64,000 nucleotides of DNA from Pseudomonas flavescens. Lineage in GTDB: Bacteria; Pseudomonadota; Gammaproteobacteria; Pseudomonadales; Pseudomonadaceae. A model generated the notes under the pieces. That model ran no database searches, was not told the origin of the DNA, and saw only the letters and a program-made list of their open reading frames with translations. Shown in pieces: positions 28,206-37,262 of this stretch. The position numbers were made by a program, and so were the translations under genes. Numbering within the stretch: position 1 is the first letter of the stretch; each line of letters opens with the position of its first letter. The stretch covers positions 5,084,001 through 5,148,000 of the forward strand of contig NZ_JACBYV010000001.1 in the NCBI RefSeq assembly GCF_013408425.1, given 5' to 3'.

Positions 28206-30188
28206 CTAGTCGGCGTTGCCCTGCGGACGCGGCATGCCTTGCAGCGTCACCACCTTGCCCTGGCGCTGGATCGGTGCGGGGCGACGCATTACGCGCAGCA
28301 TCTCGCCGGCCTGTGCCAGCTGTTGCTTCAGCTCCTCGCCATAGTGCGCCAGTTGCTGGCGGCGTTGACGGCCGTGCTGGGTATCCTGCGCCAGCGCCTT
28401 GAGGCGCAGCATGTGGCCTTCCAGCAACTGCTTGTGCTCCAGGGTGTGCTGCATCAGTGGCATCAGTGCTTCGTCGGCCCACTGTTCGGCGTCGCGGCGC
28501 AGGCGGCGGTGCATGCCGATGACTTCCTGCACCAGAGTGGCGAAGAAGCGTCGGCTGAGGCTGCGCTGCTCGGTCAGCAGGTTCTTGAGGCCCAGGCGGA
28601 AGCGGTCGGCCTTCTTCTGCAGGTGACGCAACTCGCGCACGTAGCGGGCCAGTTCGAAGCTCGGTGCGTCGACGGCCTGCAGGGGATTCTCGGCGTTGTG
28701 TCGACGGTAGATGGCATCGACCATGCGGTTGGCCATTTCGGCGTCGTGGGACAGGCTGTGCAGGTCGTCTTCCACGGCGGTGAAGAACTGCAGGATGGCC
28801 TGATTGATCCCCAGCGTCGTCCAACTGCCCGTCAGCTGGCGGCGCAACAGATTGAGGTGGGCGTCGAGCTTCTCCGGCCGCGCTGCGCTCTTCAGGCGTT
28901 CGCCCTGGTTGCGCAGCAGGCGCTGGTTGGTTTTCAGGGCGACCAGGCGCTTGTGATGCACGGTATGGTCATCCTTGGTGCGGGCGGTCAGCTCCAGCAG
29001 CATCTGTCCGTTGTCCTGACGGCGCTCGTCGAGTAGCTCCAGCTGTTCGGCGACCTTGCCCAGGCGCAGGCCGAGGACATGCTGGCTGTTGTTGAGCATG
29101 GCCAGCACCTGGCGCACCACGCGCTCTTCGAGCAGGCGCTCCTTCTGGGCCACGATGCGCTCGCAGAGCAGCGACTCGAGACTGGCCATCTGGCTGCGGG
29201 CGAGCAGTGCCGGATCCTTGCGGACCTTGGCGAGCAGCGCCTGCTTGGCCGAGAGCGGCAGAATGTCCTGGCTGGCGATGCCCAGATGGCGAGCCGCCTG
29301 CATGCGCACCCGCTCGATGGCGTTGGCGACCGACGTCTCGCCGGCAAGGTCGTCCCAGAGCACGTCGATCTTGTTCATCACGGCGAACAGGCAGCTCTGG
29401 GTCTCTTCGTCCATGGGCTGGACGTGCTGCTGCCAGATGTCCAGGTCACTGGCGGTGACGCCGGTGTCGGCGGACAGCAGAAAGATGATCGCCTGGGCGC
29501 TGGGCAGCATCGACAGGGTCAGCTCCGGCTCGCAGCCCAGGGCGTTCAGGCCCGGTGTATCGAGGATGCGCAGGCCCTGGCGCAGCAGCGGGTGATCGAA
29601 GTTGACGATGGCGTGGCGCCAGGCCGGTACCAGCACCTGGCCGCAGCTATCGGTGCTTTCCAGGTTGTCCGGGTGAAAGCCCAGGCCGATGGCTTTCTCC
29701 ACGGGCATGCTCTTGCTCGCCGCCACCTGGGCGAAGGCCTTGGCCATGTTGTTCGGGTCGCTGGTGTCCAGCGGGATGTCCACCCAGTGCCGGGGCGTGC
29801 GCTTGAACTGCGCCACGCTGGCCTCGGAGATGCGTGTTTCGATCGGCAGCAGGCGGATGTACGGGCGCTCGGCGCCTGGATCGAAAAGGATTTCCGTGGG
29901 GCACATGGTGGTGCGCCCGGCCTGGGAGGGCAGCATGCGCTGGCCGTATTCGGAGAAGAACAGGCTGTTGATCAGTTCGGTCTTGCCGCGAGAGAACTCG
30001 CCGACGAAAGCCAGGGTAATGTGATCGGTACGCAGCAGGCGCAGAGCGCGTTCCAGGCGCGCTTCGACGCCTTCGCTGCTCAGCCGGTTGTGCGCCAGCC
30101 AACTGCGGTAGCGGGTGATCTCGCGGACCAGCTCGCGCTTCCAGCCTACGTAGGCATCTACCTGTTCACTGAGGCGTTCCATGCTCAT
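28206..30188 (-). CDS. Dynamin-like GTPase
   Basis: This 660-residue large GTPase has a full set of G motifs: the P-loop GEFSRGKTE at residues 63-71, switch/G2 TTMCPTEI near 93, G3 DTPGLN near 216, and G4 NKID near 269. The region after residue 330 is largely helical with long charged stretches (for example KEDHTVHHKRL-type and LERALRLL-type heptads), as in the stalk of bacterial dynamin-like proteins. No transmembrane segment is evident. Relatives remodel or protect membranes, but the partner and role in Pseudomonas are unknown to me. It has no close operon partners, with over 100 bases on either side. Confidence 0.88.
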   Translation of the reverse strand: MSMERLSEQVDAYVGWKRELVREITRYRSWLAHNRLSSEGVEARLERALRLLRTDHITLAFVGEFSRGKTELINSLFFSEYGQRMLPSQAGRTTMCPTEILFDPGAERPYIRLLPIETRISEASVAQFKRTPRHWVDIPLDTSDPNNMAKAFAQVAASKSMPVEKAIGLGFHPDNLESTDSCGQVLVPAWRHAIVNFDHPLLRQGLRILDTPGLNALGCEPELTLSMLPSAQAIIFLLSADTGVTASDLDIWQQHVQPMDEETQSCLFAVMNKIDVLWDDLAGETSVANAIERVRMQAARHLGIASQDILPLSAKQALLAKVRKDPALLARSQMASLESLLCERIVAQKERLLEERVVRQVLAMLNNSQHVLGLRLGKVAEQLELLDERRQDNGQMLLELTARTKDDHTVHHKRLVALKTNQRLLRNQGERLKSAARPEKLDAHLNLLRRQLTGSWTTLGINQAILQFFTAVEDDLHSLSHDAEMANRMVDAIYRRHNAENPLQAVDAPSFELARYVRELRHLQKKADRFRLGLKNLLTEQRSLSRRFFATLVQEVIGMHRRLRRDAEQWADEALMPLMQHTLEHKQLLEGHMLRLKALAQDTQHGRQRRQQLAHYGEELKQQLAQAGEMLRVMRRPAPIQRQGKVVTLQGMPRPQGNAD

Positions 30189-30296
30189 GGGGGATTCCCT
30201 GACAGGGCATCGGTCGACGATGCGGGCTGCCGAGCATTATGCGAAGGGAGACGGTGCCGTCAATGGCTGGCGGGTGGCAATGGCGCTGGTGGTTGT

Positions 30297-30593
30297 TCAG
30301 GTAGGGCGAACGGTCAGGCCGAGACCGGCTGGCAGCAGCCTGGGGGCCTGGATACGCACCCGTTTCTGGCGGCTCTGCTGGCCGCTTTCCAGCGTGACCT
30401 GGCTCTTGGCGACGCCAAAGGCATCGGCCAGAAAGGCCAGCAGGTGCGCGTTGGCCTTGCCGTCCACCGGCGGTGCGGTGAGGCGGATCTTCAGACGCTC
30501 ACCATGCAGCCCGGCAAACGCATCGTTGCTGGCTTTGGGCTGCAGGTGACAGTCGAGGATCAGCGCATCGCCGTCCCAGCGGTGGAAGCTCAC
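30297..30593 (-). CDS. yggU: DUF167 (YggU) family protein
   Basis: This 98-residue basic protein belongs to the DUF167/YggU family, which is widespread and of unknown function. The core LILDCHLQPKASNDAF and LKIRLTAPPVDGKANAHLLAFLADAFGVAKSQVTLESGQQSRQKRVRI is diagnostic. It starts 6 bases after the yggT stop and so is translationally linked with yggT, proC and yggS. This yggS-proC-yggT-yggU order is very common in proteobacteria. Confidence 0.93.
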   Translation of the reverse strand: MSFHRWDGDALILDCHLQPKASNDAFAGLHGERLKIRLTAPPVDGKANAHLLAFLADAFGVAKSQVTLESGQQSRQKRVRIQAPRLLPAGLGLTVRPT

Positions 30594-30599
30594 GGACGC

Positions 30600-31190
30600 T
30601 TAGATCGCCAGGCTCAGGCCGCTGAACATGCCGGTGCTGACCGCCAGGTTGCGGATCACCAGCATGTCGATCAGGTTGAGGATCAGGAACGCCACGATGG
30701 GCGACAGATCCAGGCCACCCAGGTTCGGCAGGATGCGGCGGATCGGCGTCAACAGCGGCTCGCAGATCTGATTGACCAACAGCGCGGCCGGATTGTGCGT
30801 GCCTTGGGCGACCCAGGAAAGGATCACGCTGATGATCAGGGCGAAGAAGAACACCTTGAGCAGCAGGGCGGTGACGCCAATGATCGACCAGACCAGGATC
30901 AGCAGCGGATCGCCGACGCCGACGCCCATCAGCATCAGGGTCAGTGCCATCAGCACGAACTGCACGATCAGCGCCAGTACCAGGGATGCCAGGTCGAGGC
31001 CGCCGATGCTGGGGATGATGCGGCGCAGTGGCTTGAGCAACGGGTGGGTGGCCCGCACGATGAACTGGCTGAGCGGGTTGTAGAAGTCCGCCCGTACCAG
31101 TTGCAGGATGAAGCGCAGCAGCACGATCAGCAGGTAGAAGCTGCCGATGGTCTGCAGAACGTAAACGGCTGCGGTGTTCAGACCGATCAT
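30600..31190 (-). CDS. yggT: YggT family integral membrane protein
   Basis: This 196-residue inner membrane protein consists of two YGGT repeats (about 1-95 and 96-196). Each has a pair of membrane helices flanking a conserved PLLxPLRRIxPxxGGLDLxxLV motif, seen as HPLLKPLRRIIPSIGGLDLASL and CEPLLTPIRRILPNLGGLDLSPI. The family has been linked to osmotic or potassium stress in some bacteria, but the mechanism is unclear. It lies 11 bases downstream of proC in the yggS-proC-yggT-yggU operon. Confidence 0.95.
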   Translation of the reverse strand: MIGLNTAAVYVLQTIGSFYLLIVLLRFILQLVRADFYNPLSQFIVRATHPLLKPLRRIIPSIGGLDLASLVLALIVQFVLMALTLMLMGVGVGDPLLILVWSIIGVTALLLKVFFFALIISVILSWVAQGTHNPAALLVNQICEPLLTPIRRILPNLGGLDLSPIVAFLILNLIDMLVIRNLAVSTGMFSGLSLAI

Positions 31191-31201
31191 TGATTGTCTC
31201 C

Positions 31202-32020
31202 TTATTGACCCAGTTGTTCGGCCAGCTCGGCCGAGCGGTGATCGGCGGCCTTGACGGCCTGCTCGACCAGCGCTTCGAAGCCGCCTGCCTGGAATGTCTT
31301 GATGGCCGCTTCGGTGGTGCCGGCCGGCGAGGTCACGCGGCGACGCAGCTCGGCGGCGTCCACATCACTGTTCAATGCCATCTGCGCGGCACCCAGCGCG
31401 GTCTGCAGGGTGAGCCTGGCGGCCACTTCGCGGGGCAGGCCGAGCTTTTCACCGCTGGCGGTCATCGCTTCGATCAGCAGGAAGAAATAGGCCGGGCCGC
31501 TGCCGGAGACGGCCGTAACGGCGTCGATCAATTTTTCCTCGTCCAGCCACACGGCCAGGCCGACGGCACTGAGCAGCTGCTCGGCCTGCTGGCGCTGTTC
31601 GGCGCTGACCCGCGCGTTGGCGTACAGGCCGCTGGCGCCCAGGCGCAGCAGCGACGGCGTATTGGGCATGCAACGCACCACGGCACGCGGGCCGAGCCAG
31701 TTTTCCAGGCTGGCGCTGGTGATGCCCGCGGCGATGGACACGATCAGCTGGCCCGCCTGCAGATGTGGCGCCAGGTCGAGGCATACATCCTTCATCACCT
31801 GGGGTTTGACCGCCAGTACGATCACGTCGGCGTCGCGGCAGGCCTCGGCATTGCTGGCCAGTACTTCGATGCCGTGTTCCCGGTTGATCTTCTCGCGTTG
31901 CTCGGCGCCGCGGTCGCTGGCGCGGATCGCGCTGGCCGGCAGACCCTGGGCGAGCATCCCGCCGATCAGGCTGGCAGCCATGTTGCCGGCACCGATGAAG
32001 GCGATGCGGGGAGTGGTCAT
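31202..32020 (-). CDS. proC: Pyrroline-5-carboxylate reductase
   Basis: ProC makes proline by reducing pyrroline-5-carboxylate with NAD(P)H. The 272-residue enzyme begins with the Rossmann motif IAFIGAGNMAASLIGGML. It contains VLAVKPQVMKDV and the C-terminal signature GSGPAYFFLLIEAMTASGEKLGLPREVAARLTLQTALGAAQM. The start at 32020 (MTTPRIAF) is favoured, because a longer reading to 32086 adds a hydrophilic leader that nearly reaches yggS. It lies 37 bases downstream of yggS. Confidence 0.98.
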   Translation of the reverse strand: MTTPRIAFIGAGNMAASLIGGMLAQGLPASAIRASDRGAEQREKINREHGIEVLASNAEACRDADVIVLAVKPQVMKDVCLDLAPHLQAGQLIVSIAAGITSASLENWLGPRAVVRCMPNTPSLLRLGASGLYANARVSAEQRQQAEQLLSAVGLAVWLDEEKLIDAVTAVSGSGPAYFFLLIEAMTASGEKLGLPREVAARLTLQTALGAAQMALNSDVDAAELRRRVTSPAGTTEAAIKTFQAGGFEALVEQAVKAADHRSAELAEQLGQ

Positions 32021-32057
32021 GGTGAGTTTCCTATCTAGAGAGTCGAGATCGGGTGAT

Positions 32058-32744
32058 TCAGGTCTTTTTGTAGTCACGTTCACCAAACAGCGCCGTGCCG
32101 ATGCGCACCCAGGTCGCGCCTTCGGCGATGGCCGCCTCGAGGTCGTGGCTCATGCCCATGGACAGGGTGTCGAGATCGAGGTTCAGGTCGTCCCGCAGCG
32201 TCCGCAGGCGGGCGAAGGCCGCACGCTGCATGGCGATGTCGTCGGTAGGCTGGGGGATTGTCATCAATCCGCGCAGGCGCAGCTTGGGCAGTTGTGTAAC
32301 CGCCTGTGCCAGCGCCGCGAGTTCGTCGGGCTGGCAGCCGGACTTGCTGGGCTCACCGCTGACGTTGACCTGCAGGCAGATGTTCAGTGGCGGCAGCTCG
32401 GGCGGGCGCTGTTCGCTCAGACGCTCGGCGATCTTCAAGCGGTCCACCGAATGCACCCAGGCGAAGTGTTCGGCGATGGGGCGGGTCTTGTTCGACTGGA
32501 TGGGGCCGATGAAGTGCCAGGTCAGTGCCAGGTCGGCCAGTTGCACCTGCTTGTCGAGCGCTTCCTGCAGGTAGTTCTCGCCAAAATCGTGCAGACCGGC
32601 CCCATGAGCCTCGCGAATGGCTGCGGCAGGTTTGGTCTTGCTCACCGCCAACAGGCCGATTTTCGCGAAATCTCGCTGCGAGGCTTGCGCCGCCTCACGG
32701 ATACGCACACCGACCTTTGCAATATTCTCTGCTATCGTGGACAT
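32058..32744 (-). CDS. yggS: Pyridoxal phosphate homeostasis protein YggS
   Basis: This 228-residue PLP-binding protein has a TIM-barrel fold like alanine racemase N-domain and keeps free PLP and related metabolites balanced. The PLP lysine is in LLAVSKTKPAAAI near residue 36. HDFGENYLQEALDK, WHFIGPIQSNKT, and the phosphate-binding MGMSHDLEAAIAEGATWVRIGTALFG complete the signature. It is the first gene of yggS-proC-yggT-yggU and is divergent from pilT. The 136-base gap carries both promoters. Confidence 0.97.
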   Translation of the reverse strand: MSTIAENIAKVGVRIREAAQASQRDFAKIGLLAVSKTKPAAAIREAHGAGLHDFGENYLQEALDKQVQLADLALTWHFIGPIQSNKTRPIAEHFAWVHSVDRLKIAERLSEQRPPELPPLNICLQVNVSGEPSKSGCQPDELAALAQAVTQLPKLRLRGLMTIPQPTDDIAMQRAAFARLRTLRDDLNLDLDTLSMGMSHDLEAAIAEGATWVRIGTALFGERDYKKT

Positions 32745-32880
32745 TACCTGCGCCTGCCGCCTGAGCGTTTCTGCGGGCTTGACGGTGGTCTCCGAAGGGC
32801 GTGCTCACGCAGCCGCATGGTGACTCCTCAAGGCCCCCTATCCTGAGTTACGCGGCATTCTACCGTCATTAGGGAGTCCC

Positions 32881-33915
32881 ATGGATATCACCGAGCTGCT
32901 TGCCTTCAGCGCCAAGCAAGGCGCGTCGGATCTGCACCTCTCGGCAGGCCTGCCGCCGATGATTCGGGTCGACGGCGACGTGCGCCGGATCAACTTGCCC
33001 GCCCTGGATCACAAACAGGTGCACGCGCTGATCTACGACATCATGAACGACAAGCAGCGCAAGGACTTCGAGGAGTTCCTGGAGACCGACTTCTCGTTCG
33101 AAGTGCCGGGTGTCGCGCGCTTCCGGGTCAACGCCTTCAACCAGAACCGTGGCAGCGGTGCGGTGTTCCGTACCATTCCTTCCAAGGTGCTGAGCATGGA
33201 AGACCTCGGCATGGGCGAGATCTTCAAGAAGGTTTCCGACGTGCCTCGCGGGCTGGTTCTGGTGACCGGGCCGACCGGCTCGGGCAAGTCCACCACCCTG
33301 GCGGCGATGCTCGACTACATCAACAGCAACAAGTACCACCACATCCTCACCGTCGAAGACCCGATCGAATTCGTTCACGAGTCGAAGAAGTGCCTGATCA
33401 ACCAGCGTGAGGTGCACCGCGACACCCACGGCTTCTCCGAGGCCCTGCGTTCGGCGCTGCGCGAAGACCCGGACATCATTCTGGTCGGCGAGATGCGCGA
33501 CCTGGAAACCATCCGCCTGGCGCTGACCGCCGCGGAAACCGGTCACCTGGTCTTCGGCACCCTGCACACCACCTCCGCCGCCAAGACCATCGACCGGGTG
33601 GTCGACGTGTTCCCCGCGGAAGAGAAGTCCATGGTGCGCTCGATGCTGTCCGAATCGCTGCAGGCCGTGATTTCCCAGACCCTGCTGAAGAAGATCGGAG
33701 GCGGTCGTGTGGCCGCCCATGAAATCATGATCGGCACCCCGGCGATCCGTAACCTGATCCGCGAGGACAAGGTGGCGCAGATGTACTCGGCCATCCAGAC
33801 CGGCGGTGCGCTGGGCATGGAAACCCTGGACTCGTGCCTGAAAAGACTGGTTTCCAAAGGCTTGGTCAGCCGCGAAAGCGCGCGCGAGAAAGCCAAGACC
33901 CCGGAAAACTTCTGA
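32881..33915 (+). CDS. pilT: Type IV pilus retraction ATPase PilT
   Basis: PilT powers pilus retraction and twitching motility as a hexameric ATPase at the inner membrane. The 344-residue protein has a PAS-like N domain (1-100), Walker A GPTGSGKST at residues 130-138, an Asp box (SIEDP-type, here TVEDPIEF), a Walker B/AIRNL-like region ending VGEMRDLETI, the His box (HLVFGTLHTTSA), and the C-terminal AIRNLIRE motif (residues about 288-295) needed for retraction. The ribosome site AGGGAG lies 7 bases upstream. pilU follows after 65 bases. Confidence 0.99.
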   Translation: MDITELLAFSAKQGASDLHLSAGLPPMIRVDGDVRRINLPALDHKQVHALIYDIMNDKQRKDFEEFLETDFSFEVPGVARFRVNAFNQNRGSGAVFRTIPSKVLSMEDLGMGEIFKKVSDVPRGLVLVTGPTGSGKSTTLAAMLDYINSNKYHHILTVEDPIEFVHESKKCLINQREVHRDTHGFSEALRSALREDPDIILVGEMRDLETIRLALTAAETGHLVFGTLHTTSAAKTIDRVVDVFPAEEKSMVRSMLSESLQAVISQTLLKKIGGGRVAAHEIMIGTPAIRNLIREDKVAQMYSAIQTGGALGMETLDSCLKRLVSKGLVSRESAREKAKTPENF

Positions 33916-33980
33916 GCCATGCTGGTGGACAGTTGTCCGCCAGCCGTTGATCGTCGCGCCAGCGCATTTAGGTAGGCCCC

Positions 33981-35126
33981 ATGGAATTCGAAAAACTGTT
34001 GCGCCTGATGGTCGAAAAAGGCGGCTCCGATCTGTTCATCACCGCTGGCGTGCCGCCGTCGATGAAGGTCAACGGCAAGATCATGCCTGTGACCAAGACC
34101 CCCTTGTCGCCGGAAATGACCCGCGAAACCGTTCATGCGGTGATGACCGAGCAGCAGCGTCGGGACTTCGCCGAGAACCACGAATGCAACTTCGCCATCA
34201 GCGCCCGAGGTATCGGCCGCTTCCGCGTCAGTGCCTTCTATCAGCGCAACCTGGCCGGCATGGTACTGCGCCGCATCGAGACCAACATCCCGACGCTGGA
34301 TGACCTCAAGCTGCCGGAGATCCTCAAGAAGCTGGCGCTGACCAAGCGCGGTCTGGTGCTCTTCGTGGGGGCTACCGGTACCGGCAAGTCCACCTCGCTG
34401 GCGGCGATGATCGGCTACCGCAACAAGAACAGCAGTGGCCATATCATCTCCATCGAAGACCCGATCGAGTACATCCACCAGCACCAGAACTGCATCGTCA
34501 CCCAGCGTGAAGTGGGGATCGACACCGACTCCTTCGAAGTAGCGCTGAAGAACACCCTGCGGCAGGCCCCGGACGTGATCCTGATCGGTGAGGTGCGGAC
34601 CCGCGAAACCATGGACCACGCCGTGGCCTTCGCCGAGACCGGCCACCTGTGCCTGGCCACCCTGCACGCCAACAACGCCAACCAGGCGCTGGACCGAATC
34701 ATCAACTTCTTCCCGGCGGACCGGCAGAATCAGGTGTGGATGGATCTGTCGCTGAACCTCAAGGCCATCGTCGCCCAGCAACTGATCCCCACGCCGGACG
34801 GCAAGGGGCGTCGCGCGGTCATCGAGGTGCTGATCAATACGCCGCTGGCGGCTGACCTGATCCGCAAGGGCGAAGTGCATGAGCTCAAGGGCTTGATGAA
34901 GCGCTCCACCGAGCAAGGCATGCAGACCTTCGACCAGGCGCTGTACAACCTCTACAGCCAGGGCGAAATCACCTACGAAGATGCCTTGTTGTACGCCGAC
35001 TCGGCGAACGACCTGCGCCTGATGATCAAGCTCGGCTCGGAAACCGATGGCGAGCATCTGACCAGCATGTCCCAGGGGTTGTCTCTGGAAGTCACCGACG
35101 AAGATCCGGGGCGGCGTTTCCGCTGA
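33981..35126 (+). CDS. pilU: PilT-dependent retraction ATPase PilU
   Basis: PilU is a PilT paralogue that assists retraction and depends on PilT. The 381-residue protein has Walker A GATGTGKST at residues 130-138, the Asp box SIEDPIEYIH, Walker B ILIGEVRTRETM and the His box HLCLATLHANNAN. It ends in a longer C-terminal extension than PilT (ETDGEHLTSMSQGLSLEVTDEDPG). The last 35 bases overlap the 3' end of the convergent DUF4130 gene. Together with pilT it forms the usual pilT-pilU operon. Confidence 0.98.
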   Translation: MEFEKLLRLMVEKGGSDLFITAGVPPSMKVNGKIMPVTKTPLSPEMTRETVHAVMTEQQRRDFAENHECNFAISARGIGRFRVSAFYQRNLAGMVLRRIETNIPTLDDLKLPEILKKLALTKRGLVLFVGATGTGKSTSLAAMIGYRNKNSSGHIISIEDPIEYIHQHQNCIVTQREVGIDTDSFEVALKNTLRQAPDVILIGEVRTRETMDHAVAFAETGHLCLATLHANNANQALDRIINFFPADRQNQVWMDLSLNLKAIVAQQLIPTPDGKGRRAVIEVLINTPLAADLIRKGEVHELKGLMKRSTEQGMQTFDQALYNLYSQGEITYEDALLYADSANDLRLMIKLGSETDGEHLTSMSQGLSLEVTDEDPGRRFR

Positions 35127-36036
35127 TCGACGCCGGGTCTGTCGGGCTGCTGGGTATACCGCCCGGCACCTCTCGGGCTGTCGCTCGAATAGGCAGTACC
35201 TGCTCGGCGTCAGCCTGGATGCGTTTTCCAGGCCTGACCGCCACCGCCTGAGCCTGCCCATTGGCCTGGGCGCCTGCCCGGGCCTGGCTCATCAACCTTG
35301 GAATCAGCGGGCCTTCCGGCAGGTTGCGCCAGAAACGCACCGGCATGTTGGTTTCCAGCACGCTGCGATTGAGCCGAGCCGGGTTGAAGGTGCTGCCGTA
35401 ATAGGCCAGCCACATGGCTTCGTTGCGATCATCGGTGCCCTGCGCCAGTTGCTGCCAGTCGGGCGGGCAAGGACTGGCATGGTGCAGGTTTTCGCCGTCC
35501 CAGTACACGCCGTCGTCGGGTGTCGCGATCATCCAGGTCTGCCGACCCAGGCGTTCGGCGAAATGCATGCTGGCGCTGGCCAGGATGTCGTGCGCAGGCT
35601 CGTGCCAGGCCACCAGTTGCGGGCCTCCGGCCGTGGCGTCCCGCGGTTTGAAACGCAGAAACGCATGCAGATGGTGAGCTTCACGGCGCACGGCTTTGAG
35701 GCGCCCATGCAGTTCGCTGCCGTCGATATCTCCGGCCAGCATGGCGGCCTGATCGCCTGCGGCAACGCGCCAGAGAATGCGGTAAAGCAGCGCCCAGCGC
35801 TGGGGGCAGCGAAAGCGTGCAGCACTTTCCAGCTGGTCGAGTAGAGCGCGGGGCACGCGCACCGGGCGATCGCAGGCCACGGCCTGTTGCGGCTCGTCCA
35901 GCTGGCCGAACAGATCCTGATTCTCCTGGCTGTCCTGCACCCAGCTCAACTGGTGGGGCGCCAGGCCGCGGCGCAGTTGCGTCCTGGCGGCCTCACGCCA
36001 GCCAGCGAAGCTGCCATCGAAACGAACCTGGTGCAT
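35092..36036 (-). CDS. DUF4130 (TIGR03915-type) putative DNA metabolism protein
   Basis: This 314-residue cytoplasmic protein belongs to the DUF4130/TIGR03915 family, which is nearly always encoded beside the radical SAM protein described in the next entry and is sometimes fused to a UdgX-type uracil-DNA binding domain. Recognisable pieces are SFAGWREAARTQLRRGLAPHQLSW near the N terminus, HHLHAFLRFKP and MWLAYYGSTFNPARLN, and the ending RFWRNLPEGPLIPRL. No UdgX domain is present; a 60-residue low-complexity tail follows instead. The start ATG 36036 overlaps the upstream stop as TGATG; a GTG at 36042 is possible. Its 3' end overlaps pilU. Its role in DNA repair is inferred from association and from the LexA box. 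Confidence 0.8.
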   Translation of the reverse strand: MHQVRFDGSFAGWREAARTQLRRGLAPHQLSWVQDSQENQDLFGQLDEPQQAVACDRPVRVPRALLDQLESAARFRCPQRWALLYRILWRVAAGDQAAMLAGDIDGSELHGRLKAVRREAHHLHAFLRFKPRDATAGGPQLVAWHEPAHDILASASMHFAERLGRQTWMIATPDDGVYWDGENLHHASPCPPDWQQLAQGTDDRNEAMWLAYYGSTFNPARLNRSVLETNMPVRFWRNLPEGPLIPRLMSQARAGAQANGQAQAVAVRPGKRIQADAEQVLPIRATAREVPGGIPSSPTDPASISGNAAPDLRR

Positions 36037-37247
36037 CACCACAGCCCCATTTGCCGGGGAGGCTCGCTTAATTGCTGACGCAGCAGCAGGGATTCGCGAG
36101 TGGCCTGAAGCGGGCGGTAATCCTGGGTGACGATGAAGGGCTTGGCTTTCTCCAGAGCGCAGCGCAGGCGGCCGACGTCCTCGAAGCGAATGCGCTTCTG
36201 CCGTCGCAGGGCGACCAGACGCTGAGCGCTGAGTACACCGATGCCGGGGATGCGGGCGATCATGGTTACATCGGCGCGATTCAGGTCGACGGGAAAATGC
36301 TGGCGGTTGTTCAGTGCCCAGGCCAGCTTGGGGTCGATATCCAGGGCCAGGTTGCCGGGGCCGTCGAGCAGTTCGGCGGCCTTGAAGCCGTAGCCGCGCA
36401 TCAGGAAGTCCGCCTGATAGAGGCGGTGCTCGCGCAGCAGGGGTGGTGCTTCGAATGGCACGCTCTTGGGACTTTGCGGAATCGGGCTGAACGCCGAGTA
36501 GTAGACGCGCTTGAGGCGGAAGTCGCCATACAGCGATTGGGCGGTGTGCAGGATGGTGCTGTCATCGGTGGCGTCGGCGCCCACGATCATCTGCGTGCTT
36601 TGCCCGGCTGGCGCAAAGGCCGGCGCGCGTTTCTCGCTATCCGCCTCCTCGACCCCGTTGCGAATGGTGCCCATGGCCAGCTTGATCGGCGCCACGCTTT
36701 TCTCTGGTGCCAGGCGGATCAGGCTGCTTTCGGTGGGCAGCTCGATATTGACGCTGAGACGGTCGGCATAGCGGCCCGCTTCGGCAATCAGCTCCGGCGA
36801 TGCATCGGGAATGGTCTTGAGATGAATGTAGCCACGAAACTCGTGCTCTTCGCGCAGCAGTTTGGCGACCCGTACCAGTTGCTCCATGGTGTAGTCGGCC
36901 GAGCGGATGATCCCGGAGCTGAGAAACAGCCCGCTGATGCAGTTGCGCCGGTAGAAATCCAGGGTCAGCGTGACCACTTCCTCCGGCGTGAAGCGTGCGC
37001 GGGGCACATCGCTGGAGCGGCGATTGACGCAGTACTGACAGTCGTACAGGCAGAAGTTGGTGAGCAGCACTTTGAGCAGAGCGACACAGCGCCCGTCGGG
37101 AGTGAAGCTGTGGCAGATGCCCATGCCGTCCGTGGCGCCCATGCCGTTCTGGCCCTTGGAGCTGCGCTTGGGTGCGCCACTGCTGGCGCAGGACACATCA
37201 TATTTGGCGGCGTCGGCGAGTACGGTAAGCTTTTCGATCAGTTGCAT
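36036..37247 (-). CDS. Radical SAM protein, putative DNA modification/repair (TIGR03916-type)
   Basis: This 403-residue radical SAM protein has the cluster motif CLYDCQYC (Cys66, Cys70, Cys73; CX3CX2C). It also has a C-terminal helix-hairpin-helix DNA-binding motif (about 323-350, ARIPGIGVLSAQRLVALRRQKRI). A third Cys-rich spot lies near the N terminus (GICHSFTPDGRC). This combination is the hallmark of the family predicted to act in DNA modification or repair; the chemistry is unknown. It heads a two-gene operon with the DUF4130 gene. A LexA-type box lies 16 bases upstream of the start codon, so SOS induction is likely. Confidence 0.88.
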   Translation of the reverse strand: MQLIEKLTVLADAAKYDVSCASSGAPKRSSKGQNGMGATDGMGICHSFTPDGRCVALLKVLLTNFCLYDCQYCVNRRSSDVPRARFTPEEVVTLTLDFYRRNCISGLFLSSGIIRSADYTMEQLVRVAKLLREEHEFRGYIHLKTIPDASPELIAEAGRYADRLSVNIELPTESSLIRLAPEKSVAPIKLAMGTIRNGVEEADSEKRAPAFAPAGQSTQMIVGADATDDSTILHTAQSLYGDFRLKRVYYSAFSPIPQSPKSVPFEAPPLLREHRLYQADFLMRGYGFKAAELLDGPGNLALDIDPKLAWALNNRQHFPVDLNRADVTMIARIPGIGVLSAQRLVALRRQKRIRFEDVGRLRCALEKAKPFIVTQDYRPLQATRESLLLRQQLSEPPRQMGLW

Positions 37248-37262
37248 GGCGTGATCCGATAG

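Noticed and set aside
29079..31193. A 704-codon open frame on the plus strand across the dynamin-like gene, yggU and yggT
   Set aside because: It runs antisense across three recognised genes and is Gln/Ala/Gly-rich with no domain pattern.
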